This document shows, in pieces, positions 12,402-24,563 of a DNA stretch of 64,000 nucleotides (position 1 is its first letter; each line of letters opens with the position of its first letter). The translations under genes were made by a program, and so were the position numbers. The stretch spans positions 62,001 to 126,000 of the forward strand of contig JAWZYV010013131.1 in assembly GCA_038373885.1 (NCBI GenBank), given 5' to 3'. The notes beneath the pieces are model-generated. The model was not told where the DNA came from. It did not search any database and saw nothing but the letters and a program-made list of their open reading frames with translations. Source of the stretch: Cheiracanthium punctorium (Eukaryota > Arthropoda > Arachnida > Araneae > Cheiracanthiidae).

Positions 12402-12590
12402 CACTTTGCAGAGCAAGCATTTTCACATTAGCATAGAAGATCAACTGGATAGACTGCCGAAAGCTGAAAAAGTTCAGCTGTTGCCATCGATCTATTTAAC
12501 TACCAATAACATGGCGGTCGATCGAAAAGCCCATCTGGTGCCACAGAGCTCAAGAAAGTTTCTGACGCAGCTGGCTGTGCGGCCACTATG
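12402..12590. mobile_element. diverged copy of the piggyBac-like MITE
   Basis: It starts after TTAA (12398-12401). It shares ACTACCAATAACATGGCGG, GTTGCCATCGATC and GTGCCACAGA with the 9559-9963 element. The right terminus is eroded. Confidence 0.6.
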
Positions 12591-13992
12591 TAATTTTTTC
12601 TTTGTGTAATAAAAGTGTAACTTGTTGAATAATAACTATAGGAATTTTTTCCTTGTCCTATTCTTTTTTCCTATCTTAATTAAGGAGACACAGGACCTTT
12701 AAAACTTCAAAATATCGATTTTCATAATTCATATATTCTGAATAGTCATACATTTAGCAACACTACAAAAAACCGTATTCGAAAATTCCCACTAGATCAT
12801 GAGTTATGATAATTTTTGTACGTCATTGTGCAGCCAACAGAACGCAGAAATGAAACTTTAAATCGTGATTTCTGAGAATGACTAATTTTCAACTTGCACG
12901 CACGGTTACTTTAAAACTATAAATGCTAGCCATCTGAAATTTATTTTACAAGTGTATCTACTTATACTGTACATACTAAGACCAAAAAAGATATCTCCTT
13001 AAATTTTTGTTTTGTTTTAATTAGAAATATTATATATTTTACACGGTTTGTGATAAATTTTCAAAATTTTGTTAAAATTTTAAATTTTAATCCGTTTTTT
13101 TTTTCAATTTATTCTGGTTTTAAGTTGACCATAAATACCTTACAAGTATAATTTGTCAAGAATTATGACTGTGTTTGCTTTTTATTTTCAAATTTTACAG
13201 TGCGTGCAGTACTTTGTGATTACCATTCTAACGTACTTTTTTAAACTTAAATTAAACAATTAATTTTTCATCTACAGTTTTTATTTTCATGTATAATACT
13301 ACATTCCTGTGTTTTCCGTAATACTAAAAAAAAAAAAAAAAAATTCCTCAGTTCATATTATTTGAAACGCAGGAGCTTGAATATGATCGTGTTTTCAGAT
13401 CATTTTGGCGAAGTTAAAGGTCCTGTTCCCCCTTAACATTTTTTTTTTTTTTTTCAATTTGCATGACCACGTATCTCTAATAGATAAAGAATTGAAGCGC
13501 ATTACCCTCTTTTTGGGACACATTGTATACTAATCCGTCTGTATCGTGTTACCTTAAAAAAAAAAAAAATCTGTAAATCCCTGTCTCGTCTCGTCTCGTC
13601 TCGCGTCCATCTCTGGTCGTGAGAGTTAATTTTGGAGATGAAAACGCTTGGTTCAACTTCTAAGGACAGTGATTCAAAATATAAATATTTTAGTGTATTA
13701 ATGACTTTTGCTACATCGTTGTAAGCACGCGACGTTTTCCCTTCTGTACCCATGGCTGGAAATCTGCCCCGGTTGTTCACGAAATCGTCGGTGGATACTA
13801 TCGACTGGGCAGAACCAGTCGTTTGGTTATCGACTGCTCTAGCAACTATCTGGAGGTCGTTTAGCCAATCACAAGAACTACCTCAAGACTCCAACTCAAG
13901 TGACCACAAGGGGAGGGGAGGGCAGATTTAACGACAAATAAAATTTGAACGACTGGGGGGGGGGGGGAGAATTCAACTACATGGTCGCTTTC
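12591..13992. other. intergenic, no gene seen
   Basis: AT-rich with homopolymers. A fragment of the GTCTCG-rich hAT family lies at 13571-13615, ending in GCGTCCATCTCT. Confidence 0.5.
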
Positions 13993-14150
13993 GCGTCATG
14001 GGTCTTTGAATGCTCCTGCTGTAGGCCAGCGTGTTTGCGCTAGCGCATGCGCGTTGGGTTGCAGGAGGGGCATTTTGAGACTCATGCCGGGAAGCAACGA
14101 TGGATAGAAAAGGAAGTATCGCAGTCGTCGCAACGATCAGGAGCAGGTTA
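13993..14150. repeat. imperfect foldback repeat with an NRF-1-like palindrome
   Basis: CATGGGTCTTTGAATGCTCC (from 13998) pairs imperfectly with the downstream GGGGCATTTTGAGACTCATG. The loop holds GCGCTAGCGCATGCGCG, which contains a GCGCATGCGC (NRF-1-type) core. Related sequence is found at 37380-37440 and 55465-55545, so this is a dispersed repeat. A short frame starting at 14100 has a reasonable ATG context but no other support. Confidence 0.5.
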
Positions 14151-14234
14151 AGTGCTTTTTTTTGTTGCGTCAGTCTCGCAATAGAAATTTGTGCCCGCTT
14201 TCAAGCAGTAATAGATTTAACGGAGGGTTTTGGA

Positions 14235-14722
14235 CAGTGTGGTTCCCAACCGGCGGGGCGCGAACCCCTTGATGGGAGCAGAGTGATTGCGGAGGGTGGG
14301 GTGGGGGGGGGCAAGGAATATCTTATTTATACTTATTTTTACTCCAATACATATCTACTCCCGCTTAAAAATATTTATTCAAACTTTACCAATAACATCA
14401 TTTTGTAGAGAAGGAGACTCGGTATTCATTGTTAGGGATGGACGCGAGACGAAAAATTGGCGTCTCGCAAAACAGCCGAAAAGCTTGTCTCGTCTCGCAA
14501 AAATCCCTATATCATAATGTTAAAAATGTCTGTCTCGTCTCGCAAAAAAGCTGTAAATCTCTGTCTCGTCTCGCAAAAAGTCGTCTCGCGTCCATCCCTA
14601 TTCATTGTAGAAGAATAGAAAAGTGTGTGCATGCTGAGAAATGTGAAGGGGGGGATACCAAGTTATTTTTTGTTGCGGGGGGGTGGGGTGGGGCATAATG
14701 TTTAAAAGGTCGGGAACCGCTG
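14235..14722. mobile_element. hAT-like element with CAGNGGTTCCC ends, interrupted
   Basis: Inverted ends are CAGTGTGGTTCCCAACC and GGTCGGGAACCGCTG, typical hAT termini. No convincing TSD remains (the flanks match at about half the positions). It contains the nested MITE at 14433-14600. Confidence 0.6.
14433..14600. mobile_element. intact GTCTCG-rich hAT MITE (best copy)
   Basis: Ends TAGGGATGGACGCGAGACG and CGTCTCGCGTCCATCCCTA are inverted. A perfect TSD TTCATTGT lies at 14425-14432 and 14601-14608. Four internal GTCTCGTCTCGCAAAA-type blocks are spaced by AT-rich sequence. It defines the ends of the family seen at 4749, 8041, 13571, 34026 and 50554. Confidence 0.88.
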
Positions 14723-14999
14723 GGTTAGGGATTTTTCGGGCTTTCCCAAAAGACGTAGCTTTATCATTTTGCTTCGTTGCGCTCTTTGCTTTCGTCAAGT
14801 AAGTTTTTTTTTTTTTTTTTCTTTTAATAAATTAGCCCCTCCCTAAAAACTTACGTTACAGTTGGGTAATACTTAGTTTTAGTGTACATTTTGTTTACGT
14901 TAAATGAGCTCTTTTCTAAAAAATCAACCCCCTCCAGAAAATATTTCTATGCCCTCCACTGCTTTCAAAAGTGTCGCCTGTGGCACTTGCCGTGCCTAC

Positions 15000-15149
15000 C
15001 AGCATGGACGTTGGCAGAATATTATCCGCAGGGGCGGGGAGCAAGAATTACTTCAACATATTGTTACCATGGTGGGGAAAAAACCAGCATACAAAAACCA
15101 AATGGGGGTACTTGCCCCCCTTGCCCTATGCTGCCGATGTCCATGCCTG
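15000..15149. mobile_element. hAT-like MITE, CAG(G)CATGGAC ends
   Basis: CAGCATGGACGTTGGCAG at the left is the inverse of CTGCCGATGTCCATGCCTG at the right with a few mismatches. No TSD is visible. A single related end, GCATGGACGCCGGCAGCATA, occurs at 16474-16493. Confidence 0.55.
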
Positions 15150-16625
15150 TTAAACTCTGGATACGCAACTGCCTGTATAACGCTCATTTACAACTCTTTT
15201 GAACAGCATCGATTCGATAATAAACGACCGTACAAGCTTTATGAAAAGTACTACTACTACTATTATTATTACAACTTCTTTCCCCCCTCCCCCCCAAGAA
15301 CCACTTCGAATTCGAACGGTCAGTTCTTTACACCGAGCTGCCACGCGCTCCGTCAATCACACTCCAGAAAACTTTGTCTCAAACTTTTCTCTTTTTACAT
15401 CGTGAGTCAAACAGGAACCCACATTCTACCCCCGTCCCAGTTTCGATATCTGATCCAATCATTCTTCTTTCTTTTCTTTTTATTAACTTTCTCTCTCTCT
15501 CCATTGTCGATTATAACAACACAAGACTAAAAATGAAAAGGTGCCTTTTACAAAGTGGTGGTGTTCTCTCGCCTTCCCCCCGCCCGCCCAATCAATAGCT
15601 TTTGTTTGACCAAATGCGTTTTAAGTAGTAAGTAGTATAAAGCTCGATCGCAAAAACCACCAAAGCCCTGGCTGTGTGTTTGCTCTTCAAACTTATAATG
15701 GAAGCCTAATGGCGGTTGTAGTATAACGTTACTACCGTCGCGTGGGTATCTCAAGTGTTACGCATATTTTAAAGTCGGGGAATAGGTAACGCGATACCCA
15801 GAGACCTTTTCGTGGATTACCACCCGGGAGCGGAATTTTATCGGTTCTCTCTGGGTGCAGATAAGTGTTTAGGTTATTATTTTAACTTAGAGACGCACTT
15901 ATTTATTATTATTAATGCACCGTTTGTACGTTTCTCATTTATACGTCGTTTTTGTGAAGTCCCGATTCATTCCTATTCATGTTAATGCAAAAGTGCTTTA
16001 TTTATTAAAGCGCGTAATATCAGTTATGCCTCGTTTTTCAAATTCTTCAAATTCGAAAGTTTTCTGCCTCAGTTTTTAAAAATTATATTTAGAGGGTCTT
16101 AAAAATTATATTTAGAGGATCGCTTAGCTATCTGTTGCTAATTTAAGCGGTGAAGACGTTAAGCCACATTCTTTAAAGACTCAATCGGCTAAATTGAAAA
16201 CATATACATTTTTTTTTTTTCTTAGAACACGACTGAAAAAATATTTCATGAACTTAATTCAAACTATAATGCTATGATTAATACTCAAAACAACCGGCAC
16301 ATCATACGACTATAAGATTTAAAAAAAAATTCAAAGTCTGCATAAACATAAACTGCAGCATAATTACATTAATACTAAAGATAAACAGTATACAAAATAC
16401 AGAATAATAAATTTCGTTCACTTTTAGGATAAATGTTTCATTCTTAATTCTAGTTATTGTCTTCATTGTGAAGCATGGACGCCGGCAGCATAGGTCAGGG
16501 GGGGCCATGGCCCCCCTGTATTTTTGTATGCAGTGTTTTCCCTTGCTTTTTTGGTCTTTCCAACATGGTAGCCATACGTTGAAGTAGTCTTTGCCACTCC
16601 TTGAGTAGTCTTTGCCCCCCTGGAG
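15150..16625. other. intergenic, no gene seen
   Basis: It holds a (TAC/TAT)n-like microsatellite near 15248-15271, a lone hAT-type end near 16474-16520 and AT-rich sequence. Frames spanning it are open by chance through low complexity. Confidence 0.5.
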
Positions 16626-17164
16626 TAGTTACGAAATCTGGTAGTGAGTGTTTGTTAAAATAGTTCAATACGCTTGAGAAAACGAAAATAATACTTTATT
16701 TGAAGAATCGAAGCCCTCTCTGTATCTCACAAAAAATACAGATGTTTTTTAACACTGCCACAGCGGATCATTAAGTATCAAAGCAATAACACCTTTCAAA
16801 CGGCAGTATTAATCGTATAGCTCTGCTCTCTGTATCCGCAGTCCTTCACTGTGCACTCGACAGCGAGAGAAACTCTCTAGATTTCCAATCTGGATGTGAC
16901 GTCTTAGAGGACATGACATTCTATTTCTGAATTTTTCTGGTAACTTCTTTCCTGATTGAGATACAGCTAAAATTCCACTACTTTCAAAATTTTTCTTTTT
17001 TCTCAATAAAGTCGCCAAATTTGTCACCAAGTCGCCAAAACGATAGCCAAGTTTGTTGCAAGGGGGGGGGGGTCACATCCTCATTTCATTTGCGAGAATG
17101 CCTGTACCACTCTCTTTCCTGCAACACACGTTAATGCGCGAAAACAACATAACAGTTTTGTAAC
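16626..17164. mobile_element. possible diverged LTR
   Basis: It starts TAGTTACGAAATC and ends TTTTGTAACA. It contains GTCGCCAAATTTGTCACCAAG/CGATAGCCAAGTTTG, akin to the tract in the LTR at 5862-6372. The TSD is not clear. Confidence 0.4.
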
Positions 17165-17342
17165 AGGATATTATTCAGGTTTGTAAAAGAATCCTTTCCG
17201 ATGAAAATAGAGTGCAACACATTTATAGTTTTTTTACAGTGGCAAACTGAAGAACGTCATGAAGTCGTGTTCTTCGTTTAGAAGAGATTCCTCTTCTGTT
17301 CCGATTGGTGCATCTCGGCATGAATATTTAAATGCACTGTAA

Positions 17343-17525
17343 CAGTGGCGTAGCCAGAAATTTTTAATGTGGGGGGGGAGGGTCACGCCAACTGCAACTC
17401 ATATATATATGTATACGCGTGTGTGATAAGTGAGTGAGGAATATATATTTATGTATGACAAAAAATTCCTCATGAGGGGGAGGTTATCACCCCCCCCTAA
17501 CCCCCTCCCCGTGGCTACGTCACTA
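17343..17525. mobile_element. hAT MITE, CAGTGGCGTAGCCAG family (eroded)
   Basis: The left end CAGTGGCGTAGCCAG is intact. The right end GTGGCTACGTCACTA carries substitutions. The interior matches the family, and the TSD is lost. Confidence 0.75.
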
Positions 17526-18720
17526 CCCTCTAGCCTACCGTTTTGTGCACTGATATAAGTATTTTAAGAATCATGTTTATTCTTGTCCGAGATTCGTATT
17601 ATGTTTACTGCACAAGTTATTATCTGTCTGTATAACGCGAGTACTTCCCAGTCTATGTCGTCATACTTGATTCAAAATGCAATGATTCATTTGAGTGGAC
17701 ACCTGGCTTTATAGGAAAAATGTCTCCAATCCCGTTTATATAGACAACTCATTTTACTGTGATGATCCCTGTAGTTTGCATCAAGCGGCTTCCTGATTGT
17801 GGCTCAGTGTAGATCCTAACAGACATATTTTTACGCGGACGCATACAGAGCCGTGCTTAGGGGGTGGCAAACTGAGCAACCGCCAAGGTCTATTATGAAA
17901 CTGTTGAATTCATAAATGTAGAGTAGTCCAATAAACTTCCTGACCAACAACTGAAAACTGCACATCAGTAAGCATAACAGACAAAAAAATAAATAAATAA
18001 TTAAAAAAAAAAAATACAGGATGTGTAATTTCGTGTATAGCTTTCTTTTTCAAACTGACAGCATGGTAAGTAGCAGCTAGAATGCAGCTTCTACATTATG
18101 GAAACTTATTGCATTAAAATCGTAGTTAATTAATCATATTTACTTAATTAGAGTTAGTAACAGAGGCGGGCTTTTACTGGGGGTGGGGAAGGAGGGGCTC
18201 ATGTCAAGATCCACTATTTCGTAAGTAGAGAAATTTGAAACACTAGAATTATTTTTTGTCCGTGGGTGGCTAAATTATTCTCCGATCAGGGTCGCTAAAT
18301 TATTCTTCGATCAGGGCCGCTGAAACCCTAGCACGTCCCTGGGATGCAACTTTGAATAGTTCCTCTCTTGTCTACGCAATTTTTTTTCCCCTCAGAAACG
18401 CGAATCTACGAATAAGCCGCAAAACTGAGTTTTGAAAATACTGTAATACAACGGTCCAAGATTTTCTATTATTTCTGCTCGTTTGGATGGTGGAACTTTT
18501 TTACTCTTTATTTTTTTTCCAAAACTCTTTAAACAGTGTAATTTTTTAGTATTTTGTACTGTTTTTAAACCTTACAATTTTCATAAAAGTTTTTATTTGC
18601 GATAAACTTCGAAATGCCAAAATTTATATGGCAGACGTATAAAATTGAGATTTTCAAGAATTTTTTTTAAATCTGTAGAGGATGGAATATTCTTTTTCAA
18701 CATCTCCCAATATTTCAAAA
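17526..18720. other. intergenic, no gene seen
   Basis: Possible hAT remnants occur at about 17850-17890 and 18170-18350 (G-rich tracts, GATCAGGG(T/C)CGCT repeats). No exon is seen. Confidence 0.45.
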
Positions 18721-18890
18721 TCACCATGTTTACTAGCGTAATAGTCGCACCCCGTTTTGAAGCAGGAAAAAATAGCATTAGACTTACAGTATTATGTAGT
18801 AAATTTTCCCAGCATAATAGTCGCAACTAGACTTCCAGCATGAAAAATTGTCAAAAAACGTGCGACTATTACGCGAGTAATACGGTAATG
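18721..18890. mobile_element. MITE with GCGTAATAGTCGCAC inverted ends
   Basis: GTTTACTAGCGTAATAGTCG at the left is the inverse of CGACTATTACGCGAGTAATAC at the right. The same family is at 25324-25508. I cannot assign a superfamily. Confidence 0.65.
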
Positions 18891-19592
18891 AGGAACAGAA
18901 ACCTTGTTTACTAGCGTTTTAGAATCGCGACTACCGTACCAAGTAGGTCTTCAAAACTTCTTGTTATCAAGAGAGGAATTCGAAAAAATAGGGTGATTTT
19001 ATTTTATTTTTTATTTTTACATAAATCCGGCTAACTATGTCAGACAGTTTAAAAATTTTAGGATGTCTCTTCACAGGCTATATTATACGCTGTAATAAAC
19101 GACAGACCTCTGACAATTAAGAAATTTTCAGGGAAAAACATTGTATCGGAAATTATGGTGTAATTATAGTAGATTGTGCAAATGAAAGCGTTGCTATTGT
19201 GGAAAAAAAAGTAGTTTCTTTTGTAATTTCTGCACGACCCCTGACGTGATCCCCCCCCCCCCTTCGGCAGCTATTGAAAAGTGGTTTAAGTCAAGTCAGT
19301 ATATATTTATCTTCATGCCTCTGATACTTTCTACGATATACTTCTTAAATTTCGTAAATCGCTTCATTAGTAAACGGGACAAAACTTACTAATTGGAATT
19401 TTTTTTTGTTGTATGGTGACGTATACAAAATTTAAGAATATAACTCTGAAAATTTACGAGAGGAGTTCTCAACCTTAGCTTTTTTTCCCTACCTTGTTCT
19501 GAACATTTTTCCAATTCACATTGCCAACTTACCTCTAATAACTAAAGAATTAAAGCATCGTGTTACCACTTTTTGGGGACATCCAGTATATA

Positions 19593-20218
19593 CAGGGTGA
19601 ATCTAAACTCTTGGGCAAAACTTTAAGGGGTGATAGGGCACATAATGAGGAATCGTAATCACATAGCAATCTGGGGTCGAACACGCAGTTTTAACTTACC
19701 CGGTAATAATCACTTTTGGAAAAGTATTGAAGTGTCCGTCTAATTTCTTAACCAAGTTTCATAAACAATAGGCACGTCTCCAAAAATTTCATCCATCAAA
19801 TAAAATAGAATTTTTAAACTATCTATTTTAGTCTTCTGTTTTCGGAGAAAAATACATTGGTTTCTGACGAAACAATGGTCGGAAAGCGCATTGTTGTTTC
19901 GGCACTTTTTTCCGAAGTGATTATTAACAGCAGGGGCGTAGCCAGAAATTTTTCATTGGGGGAGGGTTACGACTACTACAACTCATATATATGTATACGT
20001 GGGTGTGACAATGTAGTGAAGAATATACATTTTGTATGGCAAAAAATTCCTCATGGGGGGGGGGGTTATGACCCCCCTAACCCCCCCCTTGGCTACGCCC
20101 CTGATTAACAGCTACACGAAGACGACGTTGTCGACCCCGCATTGCACTGTGATTCTTATTCCTTATTATGTGCCCTATCACCCCTTAAAGTTTTGCCCAA
20201 GAGTTTAGATTCACCCTG
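19593..20218. mobile_element. TA-flanked TIR element, Tc1/mariner-type, with nested hAT MITE
   Basis: CAGGGTGAATCTAAACTCTT and the inverse AAGAGTTTAGATTCACCCTG form long terminal inverted repeats (over 60 bp, to ...GGGCACATAATGAGGAAT). TA flanks both sides (19591-19592 and 20219-20220). A younger 173-bp hAT MITE sits near the right end. No transposase frame remains. Confidence 0.8.
19931..20103. mobile_element. hAT MITE, CAGGGGCGTAGCCAG family, nested
   Basis: CAGGGGCGTAGCCAG and TTGGCTACGCCCCTG are perfect-ended. The TSD ATTAACAG is perfect at 19923-19930 and 20104-20111. It is inserted into the TIR element at 19593-20218, so it is younger. Confidence 0.9.
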
Positions 20219-23200
20219 TATAAATATACATGCATGTAGAACCTAAATGCACCGGCTATGCTATAAGGGAGTCCTTCATCGCTGAAAAATTAACGGGAAT
20301 GCCATTAAAAGACTCACTTTAAAAATGATTGTCAGAAAATTTAATTTCATCAACTTTAGTCAATAAGTAAGAGATCCCTGTGTGATTCTAGTGAGAGTCC
20401 AACCAACAGTTTTGATTTTTGAAGGGCAGATTTTAAGAACTCCGATGCTTAAAACGGCAAAAAGAAATTCTCAAATATGATATGAATAAATGAAACACGA
20501 TTTTTATATTTAAGTACTAGTTTTATTCATACTCTTGTATTAACAAGTTTTAAAATAGCGTAGCACAGCTACTGAACTACAAACAAAAAAATTCTTCTAT
20601 CAGACACACTACAGATGATGGAACAATATGGTGGAATTGACAAAAATTGTTCAACGAACCACAGACTACAAATATCTACACAATTTTTCTCAAAACATGT
20701 ACAAGTATCACGAGATCAAACAGTGTTTTCCAGAGAAAAAAAATTACAGTTTTTAATTCATAAAAATAACAACAAAACATTTCTTGATTAGACTTTATAA
20801 GAACAACACTATTTACAAAAGCATAGTCCATTTCTTTAAGGTATTCAGTAAAGTTTGAAGAGAACGTTTAAAAACCGGGAAGAAATAAAAAAAATAAAAG
20901 CTTAAAAAACAAAGAAGAAAGGGGGAGATCTGCATTATTGAGTGGCAAGAATGCGTTGTTTTCCCCAAGAGAAAATTTTAAGTACTTGAAATAACTATTC
21001 CTAATATTTTTTTAAAAAATGATTTTCAGAATTTTGTTTTCTTATGGTCAGTTTAATTCCCCCCCCAAACCCCTCTATTTCTGAAAATTAAGATGTACTT
21101 TAATGATATTTAATTTATGATGTTTGTTTGAGTCTAAAGACTTGATTAAAAAATTAGAAAACGCTATGTGATTTATAAGAATTTTATTTAACAAGACTTT
21201 CAAAAATATAATGCTTAAAATTTACAATAATTTCCAACAATCAAGTTTAAATTGTTGTGCCTCTAAAAAAAGTGTTATTTTCTTATTTTAAATTGTAGAG
21301 TATTACATTTATGTAAAAAATAGCTATATTAAAATAAACTATAAAAAAAAATTTCATTATTTTTTCGGGTAGCATTTTTGACAAGTATTTAATTTCATTA
21401 TAATGATTCAAAGCTTGAAAGACACTTTGTGAAAATAATTATTTTTTTAAAATGGCTTATGTTTTATTAATTTGATTGTTAAAAAAAGTGCGACGTGAAA
21501 AGTGTTACACATTGTGGTATATTTGACAGGAGGGAATCATAAGCAGTCTTTTCTCTTTCATTTTTTTCTCATATCAAAGAGAATGAAAGCATATAACTAT
21601 TAAAAAAATTCAGAAACCGATAAAGCATTTTGAATAAAGTTATTGCCTGAAACAGTGCCGGTTGGTGTTTATCAAACTAAACAATGTTGGTAAAGAAAAT
21701 GAGAACTGTTCTTCTTGAAGAAATGGACTATATGGTAAAATTGCATTTGTTTATTTCTCTATATTCTAAATCTAAAAGAATATGAAACTTTCAGTAATTT
21801 GGCAATTATCTTTGGTTAGTGTAAGGTAAGAAATGTACAGATATTTGGCACTTAAACATCTCACAAAACATTCTTAATGTAAATATATTTTTTAATTTAT
21901 AAAATATTTTTGGTTTTCTACATAATCTTTGGTTAAAAAATGAATGTTAATTACACATATATATTTACAAATATTAATATCTTAAAATAGAACATTTTTG
22001 CATTGCACATTTTTTTCCATATATGTATAAATGGAACAGATTTGTTACAGGTCTGCTCAGAAAACTTAAAAAAAAAGAAAGCAGTAAATAGCGCTGATTT
22101 ATAACACATAACGTACATTTTTGCCTGTAGGAGTGATAACTGGAGAAAATATCAAACAACTCCTCAGATTTTTTGTAGTAATAAAGATCATTTTTTTCAT
22201 TGGTATTTTTTAATATCATTATTCAAAAGATCGTAATTTCTTGAAATTATACTTTTTATATTTTTGAGCATATAAAACTTTATTTTCTTTGAATATCTCG
22301 TTGTCAATGCAACGCAATATTTAATATCATATATTAAAATTTATAAGTAAAATTATCATTATGAATTTAAAAAGGTATTTCAGTGAATTTTTATGAAAAT
22401 TAGAACATAATAATAATAAAAACAAAATATTTTATATTTACAAACAACATCGCATTAAGACGGTTTTCGTATGCATGATTTTGAAACGTTGTTTCGCGAA
22501 AATATAATCACTTGTTTATTGCGTACTAAAAACATACACACATTATACGAAAGAAGACGGACGGATAAAAAACATTTAACATTCTGACGTATTTCTAGGA
22601 ATTTTAATACAGCTTTACGGAAAATAAAATACAAGGAAAGATAAAATAAAATTTTTTTTCCAATAATTATTTCGACAATCAATCTATGAAATAATCTATT
22701 TGAATACTTAAATAATAAAGGAGGCTCAGAGAATATAAATGAAATATAATTCTAAGCCTATAACACAGGCTTTGATTAAATGGAGAAAAATTGGTTTGCT
22801 TATTTATTTCTATTTTATAATAGATCTTCAATATTTTTTCACTAAAGCAGATACTTTAAATAAAGTGATAATACAAAACATTAAAATATGAAAATTCTAT
22901 AGTAAAACCTCACGTAAACGAACCTTTTATTATGCGTAAATTTCTGAAAGACAATTTTCTTAATCCATTTGAGCCCAGATATTTTTGCGACCTTCTTTGA
23001 TTTTTGCTAATGCCAGCAATAATAGATGAATTTATGATATCAACTTCTTGCACAAGGGATGATTTCTTTTAAAATCATTATGCATAAAAAAATGAAATGT
23101 CAACATCCTACTGGGTCACGTTTTTGTGGAGTTGTGTGGTTCAGTACTCGTGAATAAAGGCTAGGAAAAATAGATAAGGTTTTCGACTGATAGCGACAAA

Positions 23201-23392
23201 GGGACACTAGGCATAAATGGGATAAATAGCAGTTGGTTACATTTTCACTATTAATAAGAACTATATTTATTATACCAGTTAATTTTACTGATCCCCGTCC
23301 TGGGGGTCATATACTGAAAGCTTTGTTAACCCCAAGCGAAACTGTTTTGCTAGATCTACGGTTCCCCCCCCCCCCCCTCTTATTAACAGATA
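20219..23392. other. AT-rich intergenic, no gene seen
   Basis: About 3 kb of A/T-rich sequence without recognisable element ends, exons or tandem structure. A single CAGTAAAACCTCACGT-like motif near 22900 could be an isolated transposon end, but I saw no partner. Confidence 0.5.
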
Positions 23393-24561
23393 CAGTAGGG
23401 TCTCGCTTATCCGGCATTCGTTTATGCAATATTCCGTATTATCCGACGTCCAGTGAAGCGACAGGATTTGGGAAGCAACAGGAATTCACATAAGAATGCT
23501 GTAAAGATGGCGAGATTTGGCAGCGAAGAAACGGCACCCATCGTTTTATTGTATTTGTAGAGCATGATTATGATGCAAGATAGCAATGTGTATATAATTC
23601 AACATATATATGTATGTACAGTAGAACCTCGATTCATCGTTTTTTATGGGGTGCGTAGGAAAAAACGATGAATGCGGGAAAACGATAAATGCGGATTCAA
23701 ATGAAAATAGTAGAAAGCAATCTTTATGCATACGCAATGACTGTATAGCAACAAATACTGATTTGTTACAAAAATGTAAAACAAATAAATCGAAAATGAA
23801 AATTAAGTGATACTAATTTTTAAAATTCAATAATTTTATGTGGGGTTATTCATCATTTTTTAAAATTAAACAGTAAATCTTCAAGATTTACAATACTGGA
23901 CCTTTTCTGGACCTTTCGTTTGATTTTATGTTTGTATAAAAAAAGTTAATACAGTTTCAAATACCATTATTGCTTCAGACAAACTTCGTACTAGTGTACT
24001 CTCAGCCTCACCGGCATGAATGTTATCCTCTGCTTCACCATTATATTCATTTTTTGCATCATCACACGTTTTTTCCTGTTTAGGATACCGCATGCCTCAC
24101 CGTCTTGATTAATGGAATTATAATTATTATAATTCGAGCTATGTACATCCTCTTCAACCACGCAACCACTGTTCATCTGATCATCAATGAACCAAGAAAT
24201 CATACCAAGAAGCAATTACAGTTCGTATGCCACATGAATCCACTTACTGTTCAATTTCATTTTAGTCAGAAGAAATATTTTACAACGATGAATGCGGGAA
24301 AGTCACTTTTTGGCGAACGATACATGCAGGTTTCTTTAACGTTATTCGAATACAATTTGTGCAGGGACCATAGAAATAAAACGATCAATACGGGAAAACG
24401 ATGAATGCGGGAACGATAGATCGGGGTTCTACTGTATTATGTTCCAAGAGACAATGTAGTTTAACATTTAAGATTTTTCTTGACTCCTTCCTATTATCCG
24501 ACATTTTCGCTTATCCGACATTGTACCGGCTCTTTTATGTCGGATAAGCGAGACTCTACTG
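23393..24561. mobile_element. pogo/Tigger-like element (outer)
   Basis: CAGTAGGGTCTCGCTTATCC and the inverse GGATAAGCGAGACTCTACTG are flanked by TA (23391-23392 and 24562-24563). CAGTA...CTTATCC ends with TA targets are pogo-type. A second pogo-type element occupies most of the interior (23619-24434). Confidence 0.8.
23619..24434. mobile_element. pogo/Tigger-like element (inner, nested)
   Basis: CAGTAGAACCTCGATTCATC and the inverse GATAGATCGGGGTTCTACTG are flanked by TA (23617-23618 and 24435-24436). Subterminal AACGATGAATGCGGG motifs recur at both ends. Minus frame 23991-24215 is acidic/polar and could be transposase debris, but I do not recognise a domain. Confidence 0.8.
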
Positions 24562-24563
24562 TA

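Noticed and set aside
14100..14150. First exon of a housekeeping gene starting at 14100
   Set aside because: The sequence is related to repeats at two other loci, and the possible donor GTTAAG is weak.
14904..15530. 208-codon plus-strand open frame
   Set aside because: It crosses a hAT MITE, a TAC/TAT microsatellite and pyrimidine tracts; composition is low-complexity and no domain is recognisable.
23991..24215. Pogo transposase remnant on the minus strand
   Set aside because: It lies inside a pogo-type element, but I could not identify a catalytic DDE or HTH motif in it.
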